The notes: generated by a model from the sequence alone, not told the origin. Numbered from the stretch's first letter, positions 9,269 through 18,164 are shown. The stretch is DNA of 64,000 bases from Paenibacillus sp. OK003 (GCF_900109515.1 NZ_FOBD01000021.1:31053-95052); one strand, 5' to 3'. Numbers and translations are program-made.

Positions 9269-9310
9269 AAGACCGGATTCCCTTTGGTATGAAAGGGACC
9301 GGTCTTTTTT
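9269..9310 (+). terminator. Terminator after small membrane protein gene
   Basis: Hairpin with arms AAGACCGG-TCCCTTT and AAAGGGA-CCGGTCTT followed by six T residues, about 50 bases after the stop at 9217. Confidence 0.85.
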
Positions 9311-9454
9311 GTACCCATTATTTGCTGTTTCTATTATTCAGGATCAATGTATCGAAGTTATTTAGGAGAAAGGTGCGTGGAATGGGGTTATTTTCCTAAG
9401 GTCGTGTTATAATAGATACAGAATAGTACAGATGCATCTTCGGGGGTGGTACAG

Positions 9455-10789
9455 ATGGACGGACAGGAAGAAAACGTGACGAAGCACGAACAATTGCTTC
9501 AACATATTGAACAACTGAAGGTAGGCAGCAAAATATCGGTGCGCGGACTGGCGCGGGAGCTGGGCGTAAGTGAAGGGACAGCATATCGTGCGGTAAAAGA
9601 GGCAGAGAACTTCGGCCTGGTCGTGACCAAGGAACGAATTGGAACAGTGCGGATCGAGAAAAGACCTCGCGGCATGACCGAGCAGCTGACTTTTGCCGAT
9701 GTAGTAACCATCGTCGAAGGTCATGTGCTGGGTGGTAGTGACGGTCTGGCCAAACCGCTTCACAAGTACGTGATCGGTGCGATGAAAGAGCAGGCTATGG
9801 CCCGTTACATTGATGCAGGAAGCCTGTTGATTGTCGGGAACCGGGACAATGCACACTCCCTTGCCCTCGAACAGGGCGCTGGTGTATTAATTACAGGTGG
9901 CTTTGGTACAAGCCGTGAAGTGAGAGTGATGGCTGATGAGTTGGGTCTGCCCATCATTTCCTCCCGACATGATACGTTCACAGTGGCTTCAATGATTAAC
10001 CGTGCGATCTTTGATCGACTGATTAAGAAAAAGATTATGCTGGTAGAGGATATCATCGGTCAGAAACCCCGCCTTCAGGTGCTTAAGGTGACCAGTTCAG
10101 CCGCGGATTTTCACCTGCTGGTTTCTGAAACGGGAGAGCACCGCTTCCCGGTAGTAGATGAATGGAACCGGGTTATCGGTATTGTAAGTCTCAAAGATGT
10201 GAGCGAGTTAAAAGAGGATCAGAGTATTGAAAAGTGTGTTGTACGCCGCCCAATCACAGCGTCACTGCAAACCTCACTAGCTTCGGCTGCACAGATCATG
10301 ACGTGGGAAGGCATTGACTTTCTGCCGATTGTGGATCGGAACCGTAAACTGATTGCATCCGTCACCCGTAAGGAAGTGCTGCAGGCGATGCGTGATGCAC
10401 AGAAGCAGCCACAGCTTGGAGAGACGTTTGATCATCTGATCTGGAACGGGTTTGCGGAAGAGCGTGGAGAACAAAACGAATTGTTTTTCCACGGATTTAT
10501 CATTCCGCAGATGGCGACAGACCTTGGTACCATCTCGGAAGGCGTTCTGCTGAATGTGATGACACAGGCGGGACGGCGTGCCGCCTGGGACGTTACAGGT
10601 AACGACCATGTTGTGGATAATGTAACAACGTATTTTGTTCGTCCGGTACAGATTGAAGATCAGATTTTGGTTCGTCCCATTATTCTGGAGACAAGTCGTC
10701 GGACTTGCAAAATGGATATTGTCATAACCCGTGATGGAAATGTGGTATGCAAAGCGGTGATGACTCTGCAATCCATTGACCATGCCTAG
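9455..10789 (+). CDS. ytoI: YtoI-like regulator: HTH, DRTGG, twin CBS and hotdog domains
   Basis: 444 residues from ATG 9455. A GTG nine bases upstream is also in frame, but the GGGGGTGG ribosome site favours the ATG. Domains in order: winged helix-turn-helix at about residues 15-65 (VRGLARELGVSEGTAYRAVKE), a DRTGG domain at about 70-180 containing GGFGTSREVRVMADELG, two CBS repeats at about 190-305, and a C-terminal hotdog fold at about 320-440 (WNGFAEERGEQNELFFHG). CBS pairs usually bind adenine nucleotides, so a nucleotide-sensing DNA-binding regulator is inferred; ligand and targets are unknown. It is convergent with ytpI. Confidence 0.85.
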   Translation: MDGQEENVTKHEQLLQHIEQLKVGSKISVRGLARELGVSEGTAYRAVKEAENFGLVVTKERIGTVRIEKRPRGMTEQLTFADVVTIVEGHVLGGSDGLAKPLHKYVIGAMKEQAMARYIDAGSLLIVGNRDNAHSLALEQGAGVLITGGFGTSREVRVMADELGLPIISSRHDTFTVASMINRAIFDRLIKKKIMLVEDIIGQKPRLQVLKVTSSAADFHLLVSETGEHRFPVVDEWNRVIGIVSLKDVSELKEDQSIEKCVVRRPITASLQTSLASAAQIMTWEGIDFLPIVDRNRKLIASVTRKEVLQAMRDAQKQPQLGETFDHLIWNGFAEERGEQNELFFHGFIIPQMATDLGTISEGVLLNVMTQAGRRAAWDVTGNDHVVDNVTTYFVRPVQIEDQILVRPIILETSRRTCKMDIVITRDGNVVCKAVMTLQSIDHA

Positions 10790-10830
10790 AAGGGCGAGAA
10801 ATTCTGCGTTCGGAAAATATCATCAGTTCA

Positions 10831-10925
10831 CAAAAAGAGAGTATCCTCTTATCGAAATAGCGCACTGTACCCCCGAAATTAACGAGGTTCAGGCTTGTTC
10901 GATAGATGAGGGTACTCTCTTTTTG
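10831..10925. terminator. Long inverted repeat between ytoI and ytpI
   Basis: Two arms of about 26 bases (10831-10856 and 10898-10925), beginning CAAAAAGAGAGTA and ending TACTCTCTTTTT, with a 41-base loop. It lies between convergent genes and has A and T runs at its ends, so it can terminate transcription from both sides. Confidence 0.75.
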
Positions 10926-10955
10926 GCAGAGCGCCATGACATCCGGCTACATGCA

Positions 10956-11297
10956 TCAGGCAGATTGTCCGGATGTCTTGCCAGCTCCACCATCTGCATG
11001 CTGCTGAAGGCGAGCATAGTAGCTGCGGTTACGCAATCCGGCAAATAAATTATACGCTCCCATAATCAGAAATAGCGCTTCCACAACAACGGATAGCGTA
11101 GAACCGGTAAACACAAACATCAGGATGAGGGCAAGAATAATCAGCATGCTGCCCATCCAGATGTTGGTCCATGACCGATAAAGACCTATGGCGATGGGAT
11201 CAGTGGTCCGGCGCGAACGAATGCTGTTCAGAGCTGAACAGACCATGGCCAGGGCAAAGATGGCGATTAGGGCATATTTGAGTACATCGATGAACAC
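10956..11297 (-). CDS. ytpI: YtpI-like membrane protein
   Basis: 113 residues, GTG start at 11297 with AAGGAG about 10 bases upstream. Three hydrophobic segments, at about residues 5-23, 47-67 and 70-90, with a short polar tail. Length, membrane pattern and position next to ytoI match the YtpI family of B. subtilis, whose function is not known. In B. subtilis nrnA lies between ytpI and ytrI; here there is no room for it, only about 100 bases. Confidence 0.75.
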   Translation of the reverse strand: MFIDVLKYALIAIFALAMVCSALNSIRSRRTTDPIAIGLYRSWTNIWMGSMLIILALILMFVFTGSTLSVVVEALFLIMGAYNLFAGLRNRSYYARLQQHADGGAGKTSGQSA

Positions 11298-11328
11298 AAA
11301 GACGCAGCTCCTTTTCTGGAAAGCATTT

Positions 11329-11376
11329 ACTGCCCTTATTGTACCATGCAGGCAGAGGGCAAGGGCAGTTTTTTTC
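11329..11376 (+). terminator. Hairpin with T-run oriented on the plus strand
   Basis: Arms ACTGCCCTT and AAGGGCAGT followed by seven T residues on the plus strand. Both flanking genes (ytrI, ytpI) read on the minus strand, so the T-run is on the wrong side for them. It would stop plus-strand (antisense) transcription. Confidence 0.45.
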
Positions 11377-11395
11377 CGGGGCTGTCATCCATTGT

Positions 11396-11884
11396 TTAAG
11401 CCGGAACGTGCATCCGAATCTGTACCCAAACTTGTAATACACCTTCCATCACCAGCATCGTTTTCACCTGGACGGTATATTCCTTTTCTCTGACCGTGTA
11501 TACCTTTTGGTTGAGCATGATGCGCGTCATTTTGCTGTACTCATCGATATTGAAGACGTCGCGGCCCCGGAGCACCTCAAGTTCATCGCCCAGTTTCTGC
11601 AACATCACTTTTAGGGAGGCCTCGTCCGGACCTTTGTCAGAATCTTCTGCACGGACCTTAATTTCCTTGATGACGGTTTGGCGTTTACTGTATTTTTTCA
11701 GCGTTTTAATATCCTCCTCATTCTGATGCAGCTGAAGCTGCAACTCCTGATTATTGAGCCACAACTCGTTGTAACTCAGGTGAAATACACCGTTGTACAC
11801 GACACAACCGGCGATCATTCCCAGAACAAAGACAGCAGTCATGCGCATAAGCGGGCGGTAACGTGAAAAAGGCGGGACTCTCAT
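11396..11884 (-). CDS. ytrI: Sporulation membrane protein YtrI
   Basis: 162 residues from ATG 11884. One N-terminal membrane segment at about residues 12-32 (MTAVFVLGMIAGCVVYNGVF). A coiled-coil-like stretch follows at about residues 40-70 (NQELQLQLHQNEEDIKTLKK), then a globular C-terminal domain. It lies 21 bases downstream of ytrH. In B. subtilis ytrI and ytrH form a sigma-E-dependent pair expressed in the mother cell and needed for efficient sporulation. The gene context and topology support the same role here. Confidence 0.8.
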   Translation of the reverse strand: MRVPPFSRYRPLMRMTAVFVLGMIAGCVVYNGVFHLSYNELWLNNQELQLQLHQNEEDIKTLKKYSKRQTVIKEIKVRAEDSDKGPDEASLKVMLQKLGDELEVLRGRDVFNIDEYSKMTRIMLNQKVYTVREKEYTVQVKTMLVMEGVLQVWVQIRMHVPA

Positions 11885-11905
11885 GGGCGCTGTCCTGGAG
11901 TCATG

Positions 11906-12235
11906 CTAACCCCGTCCCCCACCGCAAACCCATTTCACCAGTTCAGTACCCATGTGGGCGCCCATAAAGGCGGATATCAAATACAGAATTTGTTTGACTG
12001 CCGGAGACAGGTTGCCGTCCAGCACGTTGCTTTCGATCACCCGCATCGGATCGATTGTACCGCCAACGGCTGCCGCGAGCGCCCAAATTTTAATTTTCCC
12101 AGCGACATCAAGCATTGTCTGTGTCGGAGGCTGGAGAGAGACCACCGCTCCTATACCTCCAATCATCGCGCCGCCCAGCACGATCCCAAACGCAATGAAG
12201 AAATCAAGAATGGCTTTGGACAAAAATGTGCTCAT
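11906..12235 (-). CDS. ytrH: Sporulation membrane protein YtrH
   Basis: 109 residues from ATG 12235, with AAAGGGGTG 8 bases upstream. Hydrophobic segments lie at about residues 8-33 (DFFIAFGIVLGGAMIGGIGA) and 46-60, and a further one in the last third (ILYLISAFMGAHMGTELVKW). This matches the YtrH family. It is first in the ytrH-ytrI operon and has a convincing sigma-E promoter about 80 bases upstream, so mother-cell expression early in engulfment is expected. Confidence 0.85.
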   Translation of the reverse strand: MSTFLSKAILDFFIAFGIVLGGAMIGGIGAVVSLQPPTQTMLDVAGKIKIWALAAAVGGTIDPMRVIESNVLDGNLSPAVKQILYLISAFMGAHMGTELVKWVCGGGRG

Positions 12236-12542
12236 CCGGCAACACCCCTTTCAGACCCAGCAGCACACCTCCTGTCTTCGGTCCGTAACAGGGGGAGCGG
12301 CTTGTACTTCTATTGTATGGGCGTGCCCCCGAACGTTATGATAAAATAGAATAATAAAACACGCTTCATTAGGATGAATCCTTAGTTTTCATTCATTTCA
12401 TTTATAGCAGTATTTAGCATGAATACAGAAAGCGACTTTCGGTCTAAACCGAAGGATGAAAAATACGGATAGAAGAAGATAGTGCAGTAACCTGATGCAA
12501 GAAGGTTGCTGCGACTGTCCATAGCGAAAGGAAGAAAAAAAC
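12236..12542. other. Divergent intergenic region ytrH/dnaE
   Basis: 307 bases without a gene. The ytrH-proximal half holds the sigma-E-type promoter at 12312-12341. The dnaE-proximal half is AT-rich and must contain a housekeeping promoter, but I could not choose one pair of hexamers with confidence. Confidence 0.5.
12312..12341 (-). promoter_or_regulatory. Sigma-E-type promoter of ytrH-ytrI
   Basis: On the minus strand TCATAAC (12341-12335), a 15-base spacer, then CATACAAT (12319-12312). The -10 is an exact match to the sigma-E consensus I know (CATACA-T), and the -35 is close to TCATATT. The distance to the ytrH start fits. Confidence 0.75.
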
Positions 12543-15500
12543 ATGAGTTCTTTTGTGCATTTGCACGTTCACAGTGAATACAGTTTGCTGGACGGCGCTG
12601 CGCGTATACCGGATCTCGTGAATAAAGCCGCGGATCTCGGAATGACTACGCTGGCATTGACCGACCACGGTGTAATGTATGGTGCAATTCCTTTCTATAA
12701 AGCATGTGTCGAGCGGGGGATAAAGCCGATCATTGGGTGTGAGGCTTATATGACTGCCGGGTCTCGCAAAGAGCGGGGAAGCCGCAAGGATCAGCCGATC
12801 CATCATCTGATTTTACTAGCCAAAAATATGACCGGTTATCAAAATCTGATGAAACTATGCTCCATCGGACATTTGGAAGGCTTCCATTACAAACCACGCA
12901 TTGATATGGAGAGTCTGGCTGCCCATCACGAGGGTATCATCTGTTTAAGTGCATGTCTGGGAGGCGAGGTTCCCCAACATCTGCTTCATGGACGTGAGGA
13001 AGAGGCAAAGCGTGCGGCGCTGCGTTACAAACATATTTTTGGTGCCGATTTCTATCTGGAGCTGCAGGATCATGGGTTATCTGAGCAAAAAAGAGTAAAC
13101 CCTCAGCTGATCCGTCTGGCAGCAGAGCTTGATATTCCACTGGTGGCGACCAATGATGCGCACTATCTGTCCGAAGAGGACGCCGAGCTTCAGGATGTGT
13201 TGATCTGCATCGGAACAGGGAAAACAGTAGATGACGAGAGTCGGCTGCGCATTGGAACCAATCAGCTTTATCTCAAGAGTGAACAAGAAATGGCGCGTTT
13301 GTTCCCCCATGTGCCCGAGGCACTGGAGAATACGGCTCGCATCGCGGAGTCGTGTGAGTTGCAGCTCGAATTCGGCAAATCCATTTTGCCGGAGTACAGA
13401 CCGCTTCCTGAAGGGAAAAGTCCGTCTGCCTATCTGCGTCAGTTGTGCGAAGAGGGAATGGAAGAGCGTTATAGTGAATCTTCACGTTGGACGGACACGA
13501 AGCTCAGAGTCGAACTTGAACAGCGTCTGGATTATGAGCTCCGGGTTATAGACAGTATGGGATTCTCGGATTATTTCCTGATCGTATGGGATTTTATCGC
13601 GTATTCTCACCAGCAGGGCATTGTCACTGGACCTGGTCGTGGCTCGTCGGCAGGGAGTCTGGTTGCCTATACCTTGCGTATTACAGACGTTGATCCCATG
13701 AAGTATAACCTGCTCTTCGAGCGGTTTCTGAATCCGGAACGGATCTCCATGCCGGATATTGATATCGACTTCAGCGATGAACGGCGGGACGAAGTCATTG
13801 AATATGTAGCTGAAAAATACGGCAAAGCCCATGTCGCCCAAATCATTACCTTTGGTACGATGGCTGCCCGTGCAGCCGTTCGGGACGTGGGACGTGCACT
13901 CAATGTGCCTTACGGCGAGGTGGACAAGGCAGCGAAGCTGATTCCTGCACAGCTTGGTATTAACATTCAGCGGGCAATGGAAGCCACCCCTGAACTGAAG
14001 GCTCTGTATGAGACCAAGCCAAAAACACGTGAATTGCTCGATATGGCCATGAAGGTAGAAGGCATGCCGCGTCATGCTTCCACGCATGCGGCGGGGGTTG
14101 TCATCTCCCGTGATCCGCTGACGGATGCTGTTCCGCTTCAGGAGGGCAGTGAGGGAACGGCCTTAACGCAATATTCCATGGAAAACCTGGAGTCTATCGG
14201 ACTGCTCAAAATGGACTTCCTCGGTCTGCGTACCCTTTCAATTATTGAACGCTGTCTGCGCTGGATTGGTGAAAATGGCGAAATTCTGGATTTCCGCCAT
14301 ATTCCGGACGACGATGCACTCACGTATGAGATGCTTGGTCGAGGTGACACGATGGGTATATTCCAGCTCGAATCGGCAGGAGTGCGTCGTGTCCTCAAGG
14401 AGCTGAAGCCGAGTGTATTTGAAGATATTATTTCCGTACTTGCCTTGTATCGTCCGGGCCCGATGGAGTTCATATCCAAATACATTCAGGGCAAACACGG
14501 ACAGATCGAAGTGGATTATCCCCATGCGGATTTGGAGTCCATTCTCAAGGATACGTATGGCATCATTGTATATCAGGAACAAATTATGCAGATTGCTTCC
14601 CGGATGGCGGGCTTCTCTCTCGGCGAAGCAGATTTGCTCCGCAGAGCGGTTTCCAAGAAGAAACGGGAAGTGTTGGATCTCGAACGTGGACATTTTGTTC
14701 AGGGCAGTCTGAAGCAAGGATACAGTGAAGCGGAGGCAGACCTGGTCTATGACATGATCGTCAAGTTTGCCAACTACGGTTTCCCGCGTGCTCATGCCGC
14801 TGCGTATGGCGTGCTTGCTTTCCAGACGGCTTATCTGAAAGCACATTATCCCATTCATTTTATGGCATCGATGTTAACAGCCGTTATGGGCAGTCACCGC
14901 AAAGTAGCGGAGTACGTTGTGGAATGCCGTCGCATGGATATTGAAGTACTTCCACCGGATGTGAATGAGAGCGGTATTCTGTTTACACCTGTACTTGCAT
15001 CATCCCGCAGCACCGGGGCTGGACAAGCGACGGAAAGCCAACGTTTAGGGGGAGAGCAAGGTGAGGGCGGTACAGCAAGTCCTACGATGGAACATGCCGT
15101 ACATGATGAAGCGCATTATTCGGGACAAGCGGAGTACGGTGAAGCCCCGCTGCCGGATGACCCGGGTCCCACACCGGACGAAGACGGTAGTGCCTACGAG
15201 TGGCAGGCAGCAACGGCTATGCCAGAGCAGTCCGAGGATCGGATTAATTCGGGCGTAGTGACTGTTTCTACAGCAGAACGTTTGCATGGGACTGGGGAAG
15301 AGGAGTCCTCGCATTCCGAACCGCATGAAATATCTGCTGTACAGGAGAAAGATGGATTGTCGAATCAGAACTCTGATGCAGGTACTGTAACCGGGGCGAT
15401 ACGTTTCGGTCTGGCTGCGGTGAAAAATGTAGGTACCCAGGCGATGGAAAGTATCATGATTGTACGGCAGGAAAGACCGTTCGACAGCCTGCTCGATTTT

Positions 15501-16607
15501 TGTCGTCGCGTCGATTTGCGGGTATGCAACAAACGTGTGATTGAATCGCTTATTCAGGCGGGAGCCTTTGATACACTGCCTGGGCACCGTGCTCAATTAC
15601 TGGCGATGCTGGATGAGACCGTGGAAGCGGCTCTGAAATGGCGCAAGGAACGCGAGGATCTGCAAATTCAATTGTTTGATTTTGTCGAAACGCCGAACTG
15701 GGAGATTGAATATCCCGAAATTCCGCCTTATTCCGGGAGTCAGCAGTTGGAGCTGGAACGTGAGCTGTTAGGTTTGTATCTCTCTGGTCATCCATTGGAT
15801 GACTACGAAGATGTGCTTGAATCCAGCGGCGCAGATCGCATTATGGAGCTGACGGAAGCGGCTGACGATACGATGGCCGTCGCAGCCGGGATGGTCGTGT
15901 CTGTGAAGTCGATTACGACGAAACAGGGCAAGGCTATGGCGTTCATGGAGCTGGAAGACCAGATCGAACGCTGTGAAGTGGTTCTCTTTCCCGAAGTATG
16001 GCGGCGCAGCCAGCAGCATGTCGGGAAAGGTGAACTGCTCGTCGTGCGCGCCAAGGTGCAGCAGCAGGACGAAGGGTTCAAGCTGCTGGCTGAGGAAGTG
16101 GCGCCGTTGTCACCGGCGGCACTGGAACAGCAGCTGCGCAGCCGCGAACGGCGCGGTAAGCCCGGCAGCGGCAGTGCTTCGCGCCCGGCGGCTCCGCCAC
16201 GGCAGGCGGGCGGCGCGGGAGCCGGAGCGCAGCGCAGCAGCGGAAGTCAGGGTCCGGCAGCGTCGCACAGCGCTGCGGGTGGCTCTGGGGCGGCCAATGC
16301 TAATGGGGCCGCTTCCGTGGCTCGCCGGGCCGCTGAGGCCGCTGGTGGCACGGAGCAGAGCCGTGGGCCGCGAGTGGTGGAGCAGCGGGTGTTCGTGAAG
16401 ATTACCCCGCAGGCGGAGAAACCGGAGCTTCTGGCCCGACTGAAACAATTGCTTCAGCAGCATTCGGGTCCGGTGGCGACGGTACTCTTTTATGAACAGC
16501 AGCAGAAGCTGCTCGCGTTGAGTGATGCCTACCGGATTAAACCTTCGCCCGCTTTGTTCTCCGAGATGGAGAAGATGCTGGGTAAGGGCACGGTCAAAAT
16601 AAAATAA
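12543..16607 (+). CDS. dnaE: DNA polymerase III subunit alpha (DnaE) with two large insertions
   Basis: 1354 residues, well above the roughly 1115 of B. subtilis DnaE. A PHP domain opens the protein (FVHLHVHSEYSLLDGAARI). The polymerase palm has PDIDIDFSDERRDEVI, with catalytic Asp405 and Asp407, and a further palm aspartate lies downstream. Helix-hairpin-helix and OB-fold regions follow. Two segments explain the extra length. About residues 817-948 form an acidic, low-complexity insertion just before TGAIRFGLAAVKNVG. About residues 1199-1280 form a Gly/Ala/Ser/Arg-rich linker before the C-terminal domain (VEQRVFVKITPQAEKPE). ATG 12543 follows AAAGGAAG. Role: replicative polymerase, in Bacillota acting mainly with PolC on the lagging strand. 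Confidence 0.95.
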   Translation: MSSFVHLHVHSEYSLLDGAARIPDLVNKAADLGMTTLALTDHGVMYGAIPFYKACVERGIKPIIGCEAYMTAGSRKERGSRKDQPIHHLILLAKNMTGYQNLMKLCSIGHLEGFHYKPRIDMESLAAHHEGIICLSACLGGEVPQHLLHGREEEAKRAALRYKHIFGADFYLELQDHGLSEQKRVNPQLIRLAAELDIPLVATNDAHYLSEEDAELQDVLICIGTGKTVDDESRLRIGTNQLYLKSEQEMARLFPHVPEALENTARIAESCELQLEFGKSILPEYRPLPEGKSPSAYLRQLCEEGMEERYSESSRWTDTKLRVELEQRLDYELRVIDSMGFSDYFLIVWDFIAYSHQQGIVTGPGRGSSAGSLVAYTLRITDVDPMKYNLLFERFLNPERISMPDIDIDFSDERRDEVIEYVAEKYGKAHVAQIITFGTMAARAAVRDVGRALNVPYGEVDKAAKLIPAQLGINIQRAMEATPELKALYETKPKTRELLDMAMKVEGMPRHASTHAAGVVISRDPLTDAVPLQEGSEGTALTQYSMENLESIGLLKMDFLGLRTLSIIERCLRWIGENGEILDFRHIPDDDALTYEMLGRGDTMGIFQLESAGVRRVLKELKPSVFEDIISVLALYRPGPMEFISKYIQGKHGQIEVDYPHADLESILKDTYGIIVYQEQIMQIASRMAGFSLGEADLLRRAVSKKKREVLDLERGHFVQGSLKQGYSEAEADLVYDMIVKFANYGFPRAHAAAYGVLAFQTAYLKAHYPIHFMASMLTAVMGSHRKVAEYVVECRRMDIEVLPPDVNESGILFTPVLASSRSTGAGQATESQRLGGEQGEGGTASPTMEHAVHDEAHYSGQAEYGEAPLPDDPGPTPDEDGSAYEWQAATAMPEQSEDRINSGVVTVSTAERLHGTGEEESSHSEPHEISAVQEKDGLSNQNSDAGTVTGAIRFGLAAVKNVGTQAMESIMIVRQERPFDSLLDFCRRVDLRVCNKRVIESLIQAGAFDTLPGHRAQLLAMLDETVEAALKWRKEREDLQIQLFDFVETPNWEIEYPEIPPYSGSQQLELERELLGLYLSGHPLDDYEDVLESSGADRIMELTEAADDTMAVAAGMVVSVKSITTKQGKAMAFMELEDQIERCEVVLFPEVWRRSQQHVGKGELLVVRAKVQQQDEGFKLLAEEVAPLSPAALEQQLRSRERRGKPGSGSASRPAAPPRQAGGAGAGAQRSSGSQGPAASHSAAGGSGAANANGAASVARRAAEAAGGTEQSRGPRVVEQRVFVKITPQAEKPELLARLKQLLQQHSGPVATVLFYEQQQKLLALSDAYRIKPSPALFSEMEKMLGKGTVKIK

Positions 16608-16942
16608 TAGGCGATCACGCAAGCGATTGTTTTTCTTGATTCAAAGCGCTAACGAATCTACCGCGCCTTAAAAGGCGGATGATCGTAAAATGCAAAATTT
16701 AACGAACTTCATGGACCTCTGTCAAGAAAGTAGACACCTATGCTATGGATTTACCGGTACAACACTTCGTCACGACCTATAGAATGACGAAATAACATCT
16801 CTGTGATTCCTTAAACCGCAGACATGTGGAAATTGGAGCTAATAGCGTGCGCTGGATTTGTTAGGTCCGAATCGAATAAAACTAAAAAGGTATCTCAGGC
16901 CATGCTCATGACTTTGGGACAGCCCTCGTATTCCCCATGATG

Positions 16943-16975
16943 AAACCTGTTCGGCCAACTGCCGAGCAGGTTTTT
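16943..16975 (+). terminator. Terminator downstream of dnaE region
   Basis: Hairpin AAACCTG-TTCGGC, loop CAACT, GCCGAG-CAGGTTT followed by T residues. It lies 335 bases after the dnaE stop, so what transcript it ends is uncertain. Confidence 0.7.
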
Positions 16976-17086
16976 CGTATTTATTTTACCAATTCCATAA
17001 GGTATGCAGGCGAAGTGATATGGAACGCATGCAAGCATGTAATATGTGAATCTTTTTACATAATTTATAGGATGAGCTGACGATCA

Positions 17087-17112
17087 AAGCGGATGTGCAT
17101 TCCGCATTTTTT
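17087..17112 (+). terminator. Terminator-like hairpin upstream of the yutG-type gene
   Basis: Stem GCGGA/TCCGC with six T residues right after, 86 bases before the ATG at 17199. It could end an upstream transcript or act as an attenuator. Confidence 0.45.
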
Positions 17113-17198
17113 ATGAACATTTTGGAAGTTTGCCGCATACACTTGAGAACACCGAAGGACCTGGGGGTCCTCGGGGGAGCGATGCGGGAGGTCAAGAT

Positions 17199-17690
17199 AT
17201 GTCATATGAAATCGTAGAAGCCATGCTGGCCCGGCGGGGTGTACAGATTGATGCAATCGCGGAAATTGTATATCGTCTGCAAAAAGGGTACCACCCGGAA
17301 CTGACTATGGATGACTGTGTCACCAGTGTAAAATCAGTACTGCAGAAACGTGAGGTGCAATATACGCTGTACACAGGTATAGCCCTTGACGAGCTTGCTG
17401 AGAAACGCCTTTTGCCGCAACCTTTGCAGGCGATTATGGAGGCGGATGAATCCCTGTATGGAGTGGACGAGACTCTTGCTCTTGGCATTACCCATGTATA
17501 TGGTATGATCGGTTTAACCAGTTTTGGTTATCTGGATAAAGAAAAGATTGGTGTCATTCATGATCTGAACGAAGCAGGACCAGCTATACATGTTTTTCTG
17601 GACGACCTGGTTGCCGGGCTCGCCGCCGCTGCTTCTGCCCGAATTGCTCACAAAAATATTAAAGCCAAGAAATATCCATCGGATATCTGA
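17199..17690 (+). CDS. yutG: Phosphatidylglycerophosphatase A family protein (YutG-like)
   Basis: 163 residues from ATG 17199 with GGGAGGT 6 bases upstream; the open frame extends to 17130 but without a ribosome site. The PgpA/YutG family is recognisable from VYRLQKGYHPELTMDDC near the start, KREVQYTLYTGIALDELAEK in the middle, ESLYGVDETLALGITHVYG, and the acidic FLDDLVAGLAAAASARIAH at the end. Family knowledge: enterobacterial PgpA removes phosphate from phosphatidylglycerol phosphate, but whether the soluble YutG branch does so is not settled. It stands apart from lipid-synthesis genes. Confidence 0.8.
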   Translation: MSYEIVEAMLARRGVQIDAIAEIVYRLQKGYHPELTMDDCVTSVKSVLQKREVQYTLYTGIALDELAEKRLLPQPLQAIMEADESLYGVDETLALGITHVYGMIGLTSFGYLDKEKIGVIHDLNEAGPAIHVFLDDLVAGLAAAASARIAHKNIKAKKYPSDI

Positions 17691-17750
17691 TTTTCTTCAT
17701 TTGTGTTTTCATTCATTTGCTAGCTTTTGTTTATTCGATTGATGGTCATC

Positions 17751-17772
17751 CAGGGCGGCTTTTGCTGCCCTG
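17751..17772 (+). terminator. Hairpin after the yutG-type gene
   Basis: CAGGGCGGC, loop TTTT, GCTGCCCTG, 60 bases after the stop. There is no T-run directly after the stem, so termination is only possible, not certain. Confidence 0.4.
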
Positions 17773-17897
17773 AGCGACCTGGAATTGCTTTTTGAGAAGG
17801 AAAGTCCTAGCAACATTGCATCAACCATATCGGTTATCCTCGCGGGACAAATGTCCCTCTAGATCTCGTTTTCTCCCCAAAGGTCCCGAACCCTTCC

Positions 17898-17927
17898 TTG
17901 CAGAAAAAAAGTGAGGTATGTTATCAT
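17898..17927 (+). promoter_or_regulatory. Sigma-A-like promoter before the 62-residue protein
   Basis: TTGCAG (17898-17903), 18-base spacer, TATCAT (17922-17927), about 50 bases before the ATG at 17976. Confidence 0.5.
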
Positions 17928-17975
17928 TAGTCCAATATACGGGCTCTGAACATTAGCTTAGGGGGCGGACATGGC

Positions 17976-18164
17976 ATGTGGACGGTGATTTACATTGCAC
18001 CGACAGCAAAGGTTGCGGACAAGATCAAGACCAAGCTTTCGGAAGAAGGTTTTCTGGTACAGACCCGTCCCATCAGTTTATCCAAGCAGCAATTTGAGAT
18101 TCGCGTCCCTTCAGGGGAATTGGAAGAGGTTCAGGAAGTGCTGAATTCGATTCTGCATTCCTGA
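17976..18164 (+). CDS. Small conserved protein before accD
   Basis: 62 residues: MWTVIYIAPTAKVADKIKTK to the end EVQEVLNSILHS. The predicted fold is a small alternating beta-alpha unit, with one helix (AKVADKIKTKLSEEG), a central beta pair (FLVQTRPI, QFEIRVP) and a terminal helix. The shape resembles DUF2007-type putative signal-transducing domains, but I cannot confirm this by eye. ATG 17976 lies after AGGGGGCGGA with a plausible promoter upstream. As I recall, proteins of this size sit at this position in other Paenibacillaceae; that is memory, not checked. Function unknown. Confidence 0.65.
   Translation: MWTVIYIAPTAKVADKIKTKLSEEGFLVQTRPISLSKQQFEIRVPSGELEEVQEVLNSILHS

Larger units (their letters stand above)
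16608..17198. other. Non-coding stretch between dnaE and the yutG-type gene
   Basis: About 590 bases with no supported gene. It holds a small GCCTT/AAGGC hairpin near 16664, a stretch at about 16730-16748 that resembles an IS3-family end (TGTCAAGAAAGTAGACACC), a terminator at 16943-16975, a second hairpin with T-run at 17087-17112, and a stem at 17152-17175. The IS resemblance is by eye only; no transposase fragment was found. Confidence 0.4.

Noticed and set aside
12543..16607. Intein in the long DnaE
   Set aside because: The extra segments lack the intein Cys/Ser start, the Asn-Cys end and endonuclease motifs; they are low-complexity insertions.
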